Counted from the stretch's first letter, positions 1 to 9,982 are shown. The stretch is 64,000 bases of DNA from CAIWHR01 sp963734055 (GCA_963734055.1 CAVTFQ010000004.1:372001-436000), one strand, 5' to 3'. Notes: a model not told the origin generated them from the letters alone. Program-made: numbers and translations.

Positions 1-530
1 GGCTCGGCGGCATCGGCCTCAACGTCGTCCAGGGCGCGCGAATGGTCGGCGCGAACATGATCGTGGGCGTCGACGTGAACCCGGGTCGCGAGGCGATGGC
101 ACGCAGGTTCGGGCTCACCCACTTCGTCGATCCGAAAAACGTCGGCGGGGATCTCGTCGCGCACCTGGTCGAGCTGACCGCCGGCGGCGCCGACTACAGC
201 TTCGAGTGCATCGGCAATGTCGACGTGATGCGGCAGGCGCTCGAATGCTGTCATCGCGGCTGGGGCGTCTCAGTGATCATCGGCGTCGCGGGCGCAGGCC
301 AGGAGATCAGGACGCGCCCGTTTCAGCTCGTCACCGGCCGCGTCTGGAAGGGCACCGCGTTCGGCGGTGCGCGCGGGCGCACCGACGTCCCGAAGATCGT
401 CGACTGGTACATGGAAGGCAAGATCGCGATCGACGAGCTGATCACGCACAAGCTGTCTCTCGATCGCATCAACGAGGGCTTCGACCTGATGCGCGCCGGC
501 AAGTCGATCCGCGCCGTCGTCGAATACTGA
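1..530 (+). CDS. adhC: Class III alcohol dehydrogenase / S-(hydroxymethyl)glutathione dehydrogenase, C-terminal part
   Basis: Only the last 175 codons are present; the reading frame is open from base 3 at the window edge. They begin inside the Rossmann dinucleotide fold with the glycine-rich GLGGIGLNV loop, followed about 20 residues later by the acidic residue of VGVDVNP that selects NAD. The later stretches FECIGNVDVMRQALE, GRVWKGTAFGG and a terminal IRAVVEY are typical of the glutathione-dependent formaldehyde dehydrogenase group of zinc alcohol dehydrogenases. The family oxidises S-(hydroxymethyl)glutathione to S-formylglutathione in the cytoplasm. The catalytic-zinc half lies outside the window and cannot be checked. 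No S-formylglutathione hydrolase gene follows; the next gene is convergent. Confidence 0.85.
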   Translation, partial: LGGIGLNVVQGARMVGANMIVGVDVNPGREAMARRFGLTHFVDPKNVGGDLVAHLVELTAGGADYSFECIGNVDVMRQALECCHRGWGVSVIIGVAGAGQEIRTRPFQLVTGRVWKGTAFGGARGRTDVPKIVDWYMEGKIAIDELITHKLSLDRINEGFDLMRAGKSIRAVVEY

Positions 531-597
531 ACCGCGGCGCGGACGCGCCGAGATCGGCTTTTCCCCAAGTCGCGCGGCGACCGGCCGCACCTCGCCG

Positions 598-1332
598 TCA
601 GTGGAGCAGGCGATCGCTCGCCGCTGGCGACGATTCGGAGGAGGACGGCGTCGAGGTCGCCTCCCACGGCGACGCGTTGTCTGCGTCGTCGGGCTCGGGC
701 GGCTCGTCTTCCCACGTGTAGCGCCGGCGCGGCGGGATGTCGAGTCGACGGAACGCGAGCGCGAGGGCGACGCCGATCAGCGCCGCCGTGAGGTGCGTCT
801 CCCACGACATCCGGGGGCGGATCGGCAGGACGCCCCAGACCAGCGCTCCGTACATGAAGCAAACGAGCATCGATGCGGCGATCGCGCGGCGATCGCGCCG
901 CAGCAGGCCGGCGACGAAGACGTACGCGAGCAGGCCGTAGACGAGACCGCTGGCGCCGACGTGAATCGTCCCTGCCGCGCCGAAGAGCCACACCGCGATC
1001 CCGGGCCCGAGCCAGATGGCCGGCACCACGCGTGGCGCCGCCGCCGGATACAGATAGAGCATCGCGGTGCCAAGGACCAGGAGCGGCGGCGTGTTGGCAA
1101 GCAGGTGGGCGAACCCGTCGTGCAAGAGCGGCGCGAAGACGATGCCCGACAAGCCAAGCCATTGCCGCGGACGCACGCCGAGATCTTCGGGACCGACATC
1201 GAGCACCCAGCCCGAAAGCTGGATCAGCCAGATGAGCGCGACCAAGCCCAGCGTGATCCGAACCGCGATCCGGTAGTTCGCGTGCGCGCGCCGGGAGCTC
1301 GTGTAGGCAGAATCGGGGGCGTGGACTTCCAT
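598..1332 (-). CDS. Rhomboid family intramembrane serine protease
   Basis: A polytopic membrane protein of 244 residues (260 if the upstream GTG at 1380 is used). It has the rhomboid signatures: HLLAN in an early transmembrane helix, the serine motif GASGLVYG (Ser about residue 128 counting from 1332) and a later helix with the partner histidine in ETHLTAALIG (about residue 180). Rhomboids cut substrate helices within the inner membrane with a Ser-His dyad. The C-terminal ~45 residues are a low-complexity, acidic and Ser/Pro-rich cytoplasmic tail. I prefer the ATG at 1332 because the extra 16 residues are basic and unlike the family; no strong ribosome site is seen at either start. The substrate cannot be inferred from the neighbours. 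The 211 bases behind the gene hold nothing I recognise. Confidence 0.85.
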   Translation of the reverse strand: MEVHAPDSAYTSSRRAHANYRIAVRITLGLVALIWLIQLSGWVLDVGPEDLGVRPRQWLGLSGIVFAPLLHDGFAHLLANTPPLLVLGTAMLYLYPAAAPRVVPAIWLGPGIAVWLFGAAGTIHVGASGLVYGLLAYVFVAGLLRRDRRAIAASMLVCFMYGALVWGVLPIRPRMSWETHLTAALIGVALALAFRRLDIPPRRRYTWEDEPPEPDDADNASPWEATSTPSSSESSPAASDRLLH

Positions 1333-1591
1333 GGCAGCGTGGATCGAGTGTAGCAGCGATCGCTTCGACGGACGGGCCACGCTTCTTCGATGCCCCGGGC
1401 TTCACGGATGTCATCGGACGGACGGAAACAACGCGCGAGCAGGGACGCCGGCGCATGGCGAGACCCCACCGCGCGCGGCAACGACGGCGCGCGCCGCGAG
1501 CCGGCTCGAGCCGATACCGGCGACGGTGCCTCCTCGCCGTCGCGCGCTGACGCGCCGGGGGCCGCGACGGCCCGCGCCTTGAAGCGGTCGC

Positions 1592-2032
1592 CTACTGCTT
1601 CAGCGTGAGCTTCACGCCGCCTGCGGCGAGCGTGAGGCGTGCGCCTTGCTGAGTGCCGTGCAGGCGCATCACGACGCCGTTCTGGTTCTTGAGGATCGTG
1701 TCGGACTGGCCGCCCGCGATGGCGATGCCGGCCTCGCCCGCGACATAGTTGCCGCTGAAATCCGCGGTGTTCTTGAGGTAGAACACTTCGCCGGAAGTCG
1801 TGACGTTCGAGACGCCGAGGTCGGCGACGCTCAGGCCGTCGATCGTGAACGGATAAGATCTCCCTCCGAAGTTCAGGGTCCCGTCGCCCCAGCTCACGCC
1901 GATGCCGAGGCCGACCGCTTTGCTGTTCATGCTAACCGTGCCCGACGGCGGGGGTTCCGCGGCGAGCACCGCCGACGACATCGCGACGCACCCGAGGGCA
2001 ATCAGCCAACTTGCTGCTAGTTTCCTGAGCAT
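1592..2032 (-). CDS. Small exported protein of unknown function
   Basis: A 146-residue protein with a clear signal peptide (MLRKLAASWLIALGCVAM, cleavage probably after SAVLA). The ATG at 2032 is chosen over the longer frame because AGGAG lies about 10 bases upstream and the signal peptide then starts at residue 1. The mature part is glycine-rich and beta-prone, with segments such as GVSWGDGTLNFGGRSYPF, GLSVADLGVSNV, DFSGNYVAGEAG and NQNGVVMRLHGTQQG. This pattern resembles small secreted or envelope proteins in the DUF1134/EipA orbit; that is a resemblance from memory, not a verified match. It lies downstream of icmF on the same strand, 325 bases away, so co-transcription is possible but unproven. 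Confidence 0.6.
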   Translation of the reverse strand: MLRKLAASWLIALGCVAMSSAVLAAEPPPSGTVSMNSKAVGLGIGVSWGDGTLNFGGRSYPFTIDGLSVADLGVSNVTTSGEVFYLKNTADFSGNYVAGEAGIAIAGGQSDTILKNQNGVVMRLHGTQQGARLTLAAGGVKLTLKQ

Positions 2033-2175
2033 GGCATTGCTCCTGTCTTTTTGGTTGACTATGGCGTTGAAGGGGTTGTTCCCGGCTTGCTTCACCAGGA
2101 AACCGACCTGTGGGACAACCTCGCGCTCTCGCGAGTTCCTAACCGCCGCTAAGTCCGTAGGGGATTACCGCGCCG

Positions 2176-2365
2176 TCACGCGGCGGTTGCACCAAAGGGG
2201 ATCGTTTGCGCATCCGGCGTGGCCGCAAAGTCGACGGCGTCGCCGCGCGCCGCGATGAGGAAAGCAGGCGGCGCCTTCCGGAATTCGTCCGCGACCCAGC
2301 GGCGGAGCGCCGACTCCAAGACCTTCCAGCCCCGCGCGTTCGGCTGAATCTCTCTCGCTACATGC
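2176..2365 (-). other. Coding-like stretch after icmF, no start codon found
   Basis: Directly behind the icmF stop, another frame stays open for about 60 codons and reads like protein: NARGWKVLESALRRWVADEF, then APPAFLIAARGDAV, ending GATAA. Composition and periodicity suggest an amphipathic helix and a short beta segment. No ATG, GTG or TTG lies between the icmF stop and the stretch; the nearest GTG is inside icmF. It may be a remnant, a gene damaged by an indel, or chance. The rest of the 325-base gap (2033-2357) shows no other gene. Confidence 0.2.
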
Positions 2366-5300
2366 TCCGCCGGTACTGCCCGCCGACCTCGAACAAGGCG
2401 TGGGTGATCTGCCCGAGCGAGCACACGCGCACCGTGTTCACGAGCTCGGCGAACACGTTGCCGTCGTCGATGACCGCCTGCTTCAGTCTCGCGAGCGCCC
2501 CCGGCGCTTCGCCGGCGTGGCGCTCGTGGAACGCCGCGAGGCGCGCAAGCTGCGACTGCTTCTCTTCCTCGGTCGAGCGGGCGAGCTCGAGCTTCCCCGG
2601 AAGCCTGTCGCCGTGCGGGTTGCGGAACGTGTTGACGCCGACGATCGGGTAGCTGCCGTCGTGCTTGCGATGCTCGTAGTAGAGCGACTCCTCCTGGATC
2701 TTGCCGCGCTGATAGCCGGTCTCCATCGCGCCGAGCACGCCGCCGCGCTCGGAGATCGCCTCGAACTCCTTGAGCACTGCCTCCTCGACCAGGTCCGTCA
2801 GCTCGTCGATGATGAAGCTGCCCTGGTTGGGATTCTCGTTCTTCGCGAGGCCCCATTCACGGTTGATCACGAGCTGGATCGCCATCGCGCGCCGCACGCT
2901 CTCCTCGGTCGGCGTCGTGATCGCCTCGTCGTAGGCGTTGGTGTGAAGCGAGTTGGCATTGTCGTAGGTCGCGATCAGCGCCTGCAGCGTCGTGCGGATG
3001 TCGTTGAACGCGATCTCCTGCGCATGCAGGCTGCGGCCGGACGTCTGGCAGTGGTACTTGAGCTTCTGGCTGCGCTCGTTCGCCCCGTAGCGGTGCTTCA
3101 TCGCGATCGCCCAGATCCGTCGCGCGACGCGTCCCATCACCGTGTACTCGGGATCCATCCCGTTGCTGAAGAAGAACGACAGGTTCGGCGCGAAGTCGTC
3201 GATCTGCATGCCCCGCGCAAGATAGGCCTCGACGAACGTGAAGCCGTTCGACAGCGTGAAGGCGAGCTGGCTGATCGGGTTGGCGCCGGCCTCGGCGATG
3301 TGGTAGCCCGAGATCGACACTGAATAGAAGTTGTTCACGTCGTTGTGGACGAACCACTGCTGGATGTCGCCCATCACCTTGAGGCTGAACTCCGTCGAGA
3401 AGATGCAGGTGTTCTGCCCCTGGTCCTCCTTCAGGATGTCGGCCTGCACGGTGCCGCGGACCGTCGAGATCGTCCACGCGCGGATCTTGTCGGCCTCGTC
3501 GTCGGTCGCCTCCCGGCCGTTGTCCTGCGCGAACTTGTCGAGCTGCTGGTCGATCGCCGTGTTGAAGAACATTGCGAGGATCGTCGGCGCCGGGCCGTTG
3601 ATCGTCATCGACACCGATGTCGCCGGATCGCAGAGGTCGAAGCCCGAGTAGAGCACCTTCATGTCGTCGAGCGTCGCGATCGACACGCCCGAGTTGCCGA
3701 CCTTGCCGTAGATGTCGGGCCGGCGGTCGGGCTCGTTGCCGTAGAGCGTGACCGAGTCGAACGCCGTCGACAGCCGCTTCGCCGGCATGCCGTCGGCGAG
3801 GAGGTGGAATCGCCGGTTGGTGCGGAACGGGTCGCCCTCGCCCGCGAACATCCGCGTCGGGTCCTCGTTCTCGCGCTTGAACGCGAACACGCCGCCGGTG
3901 AACGGGAAGCTGCCGGGCACGTTGTCCCGAAGCTGCCAGCGCAGGATCTCGCCGTCGTCTTCGTATTTCGGCAGCGCGACCTTGGGGATCCGGGTGCCGG
4001 AGAGCGACGTCGTCGTCAGCGCCGTGCGGATCTCCCTGTCGCGGATCTTAACGACGTATTCGTCCTTGGTGTAGGCCGCCTTCGTCTTCGGCCACATGTC
4101 GAGCAGCTTCTTCGACCGCGGGTCGAGCCTGGCGTCGCGCTCGGCGATGAGCGCGTCGAGCTCGCCCAGTGCGTCGTCCCCGCGAAGCCGGGGATCCAGC
4201 GTCTTTTCGTTGTCCGCAACGTCACTGGATCCCCGCGTCCGCGGGGATGGCGGCGACTCGAGCAACATCGCCTTCGCCGCGCGGAGCTGCTGCCGCTCGC
4301 GCGCGAGTCGCGATTGCGCATCCGCCCACTGGTGATAGCTCCGGACCGTGTCGGCGATCTCCGCCAGGTAACGAACCCGCGCCGCCGGCACGACCGCGTG
4401 CGCGTGCGTCGACGCCTTCGTTTCGACCGCCGGCAGCGCCCCCTTCTCCGCCTTCAATCCGGCCGCGACCAGCCGCGGGAAGATCGCCTGGTAGAGCGCG
4501 GTCACGCCGTCGTCGTTGAAGCGCGCGGCGATCGTCCCGAAGACCGGCATGTCCTCGACCGGCGTCTTGAACAGCTCGCGATTGCGCTGGTACTGCTTGC
4601 GGACATCGCGCAGCGCGTCGGCCGCGCCCTTGCGGTCGAACTTGTTGATCGCGACGAAGTCGGCGAAGTCGAGCATGTCGATCTTCTCGAGCTGGCTCGC
4701 GGCGCCGAACTCGGGCGTCATCACGTACAGTGACACATCGGCGAGCGGAGCGATCGCGGCGTCGCCCTGACCGATGCCGGACGTCTCGACGAGGACGAGG
4801 TCGTAGCCAGCGACCTTGCACGCGGCGATAGCGTCCGGGAGCGCCGCGCTGACCTCGCTTCCGGCCTCGCGCGTCGCGAGCGAGCGCATGTAGATGTTCG
4901 GATGCTCGATCGCGTTCATCCGGATGCGGTCGCCCAGGAGCGCTCCGCCCGACTTGCGCCGCGACGGGTCGATCGAGACGATCGCGATCTTGAGCTTGTC
5001 CTGCTGGTCGAGCCGGAAGCGGCGGACGAGCTCGTCGGTGAGCGAGCTCTTGCCGGCGCCGCCCGTGCCGGTGACGCCCAGCGTCGGCACCTTCGTCCTG
5101 GCGGCCGCCGCGAGCAGGGCATCGCGCATCTTCGCGGGCACAGTCCCCGCTTCGAGCCCGGTGATCATCCGCGCGAGCGCGCGGGTCCGCGCAAAACGAT
5201 CGCCGCTGGCCAGCGCCGAGAGATCGACCGGCAGGTCCTTCGCGAGCTCGACGTCGCAGGCGGCAACGATCTCGTTGATCATCCCCTGCAGCCCGAGCTT

Positions 5301-5697
5301 CTGCCCGTCCTCGGGCGAGAAGATCCGCGCGACGCCGTAGTCGTGGAGCTCCTTGATCTCGGAGGCGCACGATCACGCCGCCGCCCCCGCCGAACACCTT
5401 GATTTCGGCGCCGCCGCGCTCGCGCAGCAGGTCCAGCATGTACTTGAAGAACTCGAGGTGCCCGCCCTGGTAGGACGAGATCGCGATGCCGTGCGCGTCC
5501 TCGGCGAGCGCGCAGTTGACGATCTCCTCGACCGACCGGTTGTGCCCGAGGTGGACCACCTCGCAGCCGGTCGCCTGCAGGATCCGCCGCATGATGTTGA
5601 TCGACGCGTCGTGGCCGTCGAACAGCGAGGCCGCCGTGACGAAGCGGACCTTGTGCACCGGCTTGTAGGCGAGCGAGGGACGGCTCGTGTCGTTCAT
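2358..5697 (-). CDS. icmF: Fused isobutyryl-CoA mutase (B12 domain + G-protein chaperone + mutase), interrupted by a frameshift
   Basis: IcmF interconverts isobutyryl-CoA and butyryl-CoA (some members act on related acyl-CoAs) with coenzyme B12 and carries its own GTPase chaperone. The N-terminal B12 domain has the cobalt-ligand region LFDGHDASINIMRRIL; the MeaI-like GTPase has the P-loop GTGGAGKSS (about residues 211-219) and NKFDRKG; the mutase part contains SISGYHIAEAGA and NEMAL-type family segments and ends FEVGGQYRRSM. The start at 5697 has GGAGGA upstream. The frame breaks at about 5361-5371: after GGGVIV seven bases stand where six are expected (VIV-PSEIKELHDYG), so a one-base insertion restores a protein of ~1,112 residues, close to known IcmFs plus the extra segment at residues ~481-508. 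That segment is encoded by a palindromic repeat. A palindromic operator candidate lies ~100 bases upstream. Confidence 0.9.
4173..4255. repeat. Bipartite palindromic repeat element inside icmF, in frame
   Basis: Left part (4173-4199) CCCCGCGAAGCCGGGG flowing into ATCCAG; right part (4224-4255) CTGGAT then CCCCGCGTCCGCGGGG; about 25 bases lie between. The two halves are inverted copies, as in REP/BIME elements. The same architecture occurs at 34037-34130 in intergenic DNA. Here it is translated as roughly 28 extra residues (around SSDVADNEKTLDPRLRGDD) in the linker between the GTPase and mutase parts of IcmF, without breaking the frame. Confidence 0.75.
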
Positions 5698-5795
5698 CGC
5701 GGTGTCCTCCGGACGGGCGACCCCCGGGGAAGCCGTGCGGGGGACGCCAAGCTTACTCCCGCGCCCCGGCGGGCAGCGGGAACGCCCACGCTACA

Positions 5796-5815
5796 TGACG
5801 TTTACGTAAACGTCA
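5796..5815. promoter_or_regulatory. Perfect 20-bp palindrome, candidate operator for icmF
   Basis: TGACGTTTACGTAAACGTCA is its own reverse complement and sits about 100 bases upstream of the icmF start, in the 304-base gap between divergent icmF and the M16 peptidase gene. ACGTTTACGTAAACGT-type dyads are what comparative genomics has proposed for LiuR, a MerR-family regulator of branched-chain amino acid breakdown in proteobacteria; IcmF belongs to that metabolism. No regulator gene is in the window, so the assignment is inference. I see nothing else in the gap. Confidence 0.6.
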
Positions 5816-6001
5816 ACTTCGACCCGGCGCGGCCGCGGCTGGGGCGGCCGCCGGGCCCCGCAGGCCGGCAGGACAGCCGCTCGTCAGCGCCGGCCGCACT
5901 CCGTCGCGCCGCCGCGAACCTCGCCTGCTGCTCCGCTGTCCACCGCCTTCTCCCGCCCACTTATACTCGGCCCCCCGCCGCATCTCCGTTACGAGACCAC
6001 G

Positions 6002-8729
6002 ATGAGCCCGATCCAACGCTGGACGAACCTTGTTTGCGCCGCCGCCCTCTCTTTCGTCGGCGCCGCAGCGTCCGCCGCCCTGCCGCCTGGCGTCACCCAG
6101 GGTCCCTCGATCGAAGGGATCACGCAGTACGCGCTCGCGAACGGCCTGACCGTGCTGCTGTTCCCCGACGCGAGCGCCGCGAAGACGACGGTCAACGTCA
6201 CCTACCTCGTCGGCTCGCGCCAGGAGAACTACGGCGAGACCGGGATGGCGCACCTGCTCGAGCACATGCTGTTCAAGGGCACACCGACGATCGCCAATCC
6301 GAAGGAAGAGCTGACGAAGCGCGGGATGCGCTTCAACGCGTCGACCTGGTACGACCGCACCAACTACCACGAGACGTTCAACGCGTCGCCGGCGGACCTG
6401 CAATGGGCGCTCGCGATGGAAGCGGACCGCATGGTCAACGCGAAGGTCTCGCGGGCGGACCTCGACAGCGAGATGACGGTCGTCCGCAACGAGATGGAGA
6501 TGGGCGAGAACAACCCGTGGAACGTGCTGGTCGAGCGGCTGACCGCGACGGCGTACGACTGGCACAACTACGGCAAGGACACGATCGGCGCGCGCTCCGA
6601 CGTCGAGGGCGTCGACATCGGCCGGCTGCAGGCGTACTACCACACGTACTACCAGCCCGACAACGCGGTGCTGGTCGTCGCCGGCCACTTCGACCCCGAC
6701 GAGACGCTCGGCTGGATCGCGAAAAGCTTCGGCGCGATTCCCAGGCCCGCGCGCGTTCTGCCGCGGCAATACACCGACGAGCCGGTGCAGGACGGCGAGC
6801 GCAGCGTGACGATCCGGCGCGTCGGCGACACGCAGCTCCTCGGCATCCTCTACCACACCGTGCCCGGCGCGCATCCGGATGCCGTTGCCATCGACGCGCT
6901 CGCCAGGATCATGACGATCGAGCCAGCGGGCCGCCTGTACAAGGCACTGGTCGAAACGAGGAAAGCGGCCGCAGTGCAGAGCTTCTCACCGGAGCTGCAT
7001 GACCCGGGCTTCGTCGCTTTCTTCGCCCAGTTGCCGCTGTCGGATTCGCTGGCGGCCGCGCGAACCGCCATGGAAGCGACGCTCGAGGGCACCGCCGCGA
7101 CGCCCATCACGGCGGCCGAAGTCGATCGCGTCCGCGCGAAGGCGCTGCGCGACTTCGACGAGACGATCGCCGATCCGGCGCGCTTGGGCATCGCGCTGTC
7201 CGAGTCGGTCGCGCTCGGCGACTGGCGCCTCTTCTTCCTCAACCGCGACCGCTGGCGCACGCTGACCGCGGCCGACGTCGAGCGGGTGGCCGGGGCCTAC
7301 CTCAAGCCGTCCAATCGGACGGTCGGCATGTTCGTACCCGACGCGAAGCCCGACCGCGCGCCGCATCCGCCGACGGTCGACGTTGCCGCGATGGTCAAAG
7401 ACTACAAGGGCGATGCCGCGGTCGCGGCGGGCGAGGTCTTCGATGCCACTCCCGGCAACCTGGACGCCCGCGCGCAGCGATATGCGCTCGCGAACGGCAT
7501 GAAAGTCGCGCTGCTCCCGAAAAGAACACGCGGCGCGACGGTGAAGGTCCGCCTGGAGCTGCACCAGGGCGACGAGAAGTCGCTGTTCGGCAAGGCGCCG
7601 CTCGGGACGCTTGCGGCCTACATGCTGAAGCGAGGAACCGCCAAACACACCCGCCAGGAAATCGAGGACTCGCTCGACAGCCTGCGCTCGAAGCTCGCGG
7701 TCGAGGGCGGCGAAACGTCGCTGACGCTCGTCGGCGAGACGACGCGCGAGAAGTTGCCCTCGTTCCTCGCGCTCGCCGCCGAGATCCTGCGCGAGCCGTC
7801 GTTCCCGGCTCCGGAGTTCGAGCAGCTGAAGCGCGAGATCGCGGCCTCGCTCGAGGAGTCGCGGACCGATCCCGACAGCATGGCGGAGCGCGCGCTCGCG
7901 CGCCTCGACAACCCCTATCCGCCGGGCGACGTCCGCTACCAGCCGACGCTCGACGAGGAGCTCGCCTCGTATGCCAAGGCCAAGCTCGACGACGTGCGCC
8001 GATTTCACGCGCAATTTGCCGGCGGCGGCGCCGCCGAGCTCGCGCTCGTCGGCGACTTCGATGCCGACGCGGTGCGGGCGCAGCTGCCGACGCTGTTCGG
8101 CACGTGGACGAGCCCGGCACCGCTACACCCGCGTGCCGGAACCGCTGGTGCCGAAGCAGCCCACGATCGTGACGCTGTCGACGCCCGACAAGGCCAACGC
8201 CGCGATGCAGGGCGAGATCGCGCTCGCGCTGAACGACACGAGCGACGATTACGCCGCCGCGTCCGTCGCCGCATCCATCCTTGGCGATCCCGGCACGTCG
8301 CGGTTGTGGAAGCGCGTCCGCGAGCAGGACGGCCTGAGCTATAGCGTCGGCGCGTACCTGGAGCCCAGCAGCTTCGAGCTCAACACGCCGCTCGTGCTGT
8401 CCGCGATCTTCGCGCCCGAAAACCGGGAGCGGCTCGTCAAGGCGCTCGCCGAGGAGCTGGCGCGAATCGTCCGCGACGGGGTCACGGAGGCGGAGCTCGC
8501 CGAAGCGAAGAGCGGCCTCCTCAAGCGGCGCCAGCTCTCGCGCACGCAGGATGCCTCGCTCGCTGCTGCGCTCGTCCAGCAGGCGTACCTCGGGCGGACG
8601 TTCGCCTTTTCTGCGAAGATCGACGCCGCGATCGCGGCGGTCACCGTCGCCGAGGTCAATGCGGCGCTCCGCAAGTACGTGAAGCCCGACGGCTTTGCGT
8701 ACGTCTACGCCGGAACGTTCGGTAAGTAA
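6002..8729 (+). CDS. Exported M16 (pitrilysin-type) zinc metallopeptidase, two-domain, with a frameshift
   Basis: The protein starts with a signal peptide (cleavage near AAASA-ALPPG, residues ~20-26). The first M16 unit carries the inverted zinc motif HLLEH (residues 84-88) and, about 75 residues later, the third-ligand region RNEMEMGENNPW. A second, inactive-looking M16 unit follows from residue ~490 and contains the family segment GLSYSVGAYLEP. It should be a periplasmic peptidase of ~909 residues. The frame changes at about 8117-8130, after TSPAP and before RYTRVPEPLV: one extra base or two missing bases in a CCGC run. Both sides are clearly coding, so this is one gene. It is divergent from icmF; nothing links the two functionally. 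Confidence 0.85.
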
Positions 8730-8762
8730 CGCCCGCGCGCTACGACGCGCGCAGAGGAAGCG

Positions 8763-8957
8763 ATGACGCTGCAGGGCTTCATCGAGAACTACGGCTACGT
8801 CGCCGTGTTCGTCGGGTGCTGCGAGCACGCGAAGCAGTACGAAGCGATCGCTTTCAGTGTCCTGGCGGTGCTCGTGTTTGTGCTCACGTGGATAGGCAAA
8901 GTCCTTCGACGCCCCGGTTCCGACGGCACGAACGACCCGCGCCCGAACCGGCGGTAG
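8763..8957 (+). CDS. DedA-family remnant with internal deletion
   Basis: A 64-codon frame with GAGGAAGCG just before the ATG. The first 18 residues (MTLQGFIENYGYVAVFVG) look like the N-terminus of DedA membrane proteins, which are normally ~200 residues. After a single Cys the sequence jumps to EHAKQYEAIAFSVLAVLVFV, resembling the last transmembrane helix and basic C-terminus of the same family. Roughly 130 central residues, with the family's conserved loops, are missing. The frame is intact across the join, so it could still yield a two-helix membrane peptide, or it may be a decaying gene or an assembly collapse. Confidence 0.5.
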   Translation: MTLQGFIENYGYVAVFVGCCEHAKQYEAIAFSVLAVLVFVLTWIGKVLRRPGSDGTNDPRPNRR

Positions 8958-9073
8958 CCCTCGCCGCGTGAATTCCGCGGGACCGTGCGGTGCGACCGCC
9001 GCGACGCGTGCCAGTCCAGCGCGGCCGGCAAGGTATCATCGACCGCTTTGGTCTCGCCGCACGGAATCTTCCC

Positions 9074-9982
9074 GTGAAAGCCCATCTCACGCCGCGCGAT
9101 CTCCTGCTCACGCTCGCGGTCGTCGCGATCTGGGGCTACATGTTCGTTCCGATCAAGGTCGCGCTGCGCGAGGTGCCGCCGTTCGCTCTGGCATCGCTGC
9201 GCTTCGCGCTCGCGGCGCTGCCGCTCGTGTTCTTCGTCCGGCGCCCGGCGATGCCCTGGCGCTACGTCGTCGGCTACGGCTTCGCGATCGGAGTGTTCCA
9301 GTTCGGCCTGCTCTTCCTCGGGATGAAGCTCGGCATGCCCGCGGGCCTCTCGTCGCTCGTGATCCAGCTGCAGGTGTTCTTCACGATCGGGCTTGCCATG
9401 ATGCTCGACGGCGACCAGCTCCGGCGGCACAACCTCTGGGGCGCGGCGATCACAGTCGCGGGCGTCGCTCTGCTTGCGGCCCACAAGCTCGGCGCGGGAG
9501 AGAGCGGGACCTTCGTGGGCTTCCTTCTCGTGATCGCCTCCGGGCTCGCCTGGGCCATCGGCAACATCATCGCCAAGCATGGCGCCGGCGCGCACGCCCC
9601 GGACATGTTCGCGCTCGTCGTCTGGTCGAGCCTCGTGCCGCCGCTGCCGCTCGCGGCGCTCTCTTACGCGCTCGAAGGCGGCCCGGCCGTCGCGCAGACG
9701 GTCGCGCACGCGAGCGCGATCGTCTGGGCCTGCCTGCTGGTGATGGCCTACGGCGCGACGCTGTTCGGGTTCGGCTCGTGGAACGCGCTGCTCCACCGCT
9801 ATCCGACGACGCTCATCTCGCCATTCGCGCTGCTGATCCCGGTCTCGGGCCTTGCGAGCGGTGCGCTGTTCCTCGGCGAATCGCTCGCGCCGCTGCAGGC
9901 CGCCGGGGTGGCGCTCGTCTTCGCGGGGCTCGCAGTGAACACCTACGCGCCGCGCCTGACGGCGTGGCTTCATGAAAAGTAG
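9074..9982 (+). CDS. EamA/DMT-family transporter
   Basis: A 302-residue integral membrane protein made of two repeats of about five helices, the layout of drug/metabolite exporters of the EamA family. The first repeat runs from LLTLAVVAIWGYMF and contains the typical ASLRFALAALPL; the second starts near IASGLAWAIGNIIAKHG and ends with GVALVFAGLAVN. The GTG at 9074 is preferred: it places the first helix close to the N-terminus, whereas the frame upstream reads as non-membrane, Arg-rich sequence. The substrate cannot be read from the sequence; relatives export amino acids or derivatives. Its stop codon falls inside the left arm of a 29-bp inverted repeat. Confidence 0.85.
   Translation: MKAHLTPRDLLLTLAVVAIWGYMFVPIKVALREVPPFALASLRFALAALPLVFFVRRPAMPWRYVVGYGFAIGVFQFGLLFLGMKLGMPAGLSSLVIQLQVFFTIGLAMMLDGDQLRRHNLWGAAITVAGVALLAAHKLGAGESGTFVGFLLVIASGLAWAIGNIIAKHGAGAHAPDMFALVVWSSLVPPLPLAALSYALEGGPAVAQTVAHASAIVWACLLVMAYGATLFGFGSWNALLHRYPTTLISPFALLIPVSGLASGALFLGESLAPLQAAGVALVFAGLAVNTYAPRLTAWLHEK

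Noticed and set aside
4173..4255. Reading the palindromic elements (4173, 34037, 57463) as CRISPR repeats
   Set aside because: They are isolated, bipartite and dispersed, with no regular spacers and no cas genes in the window.
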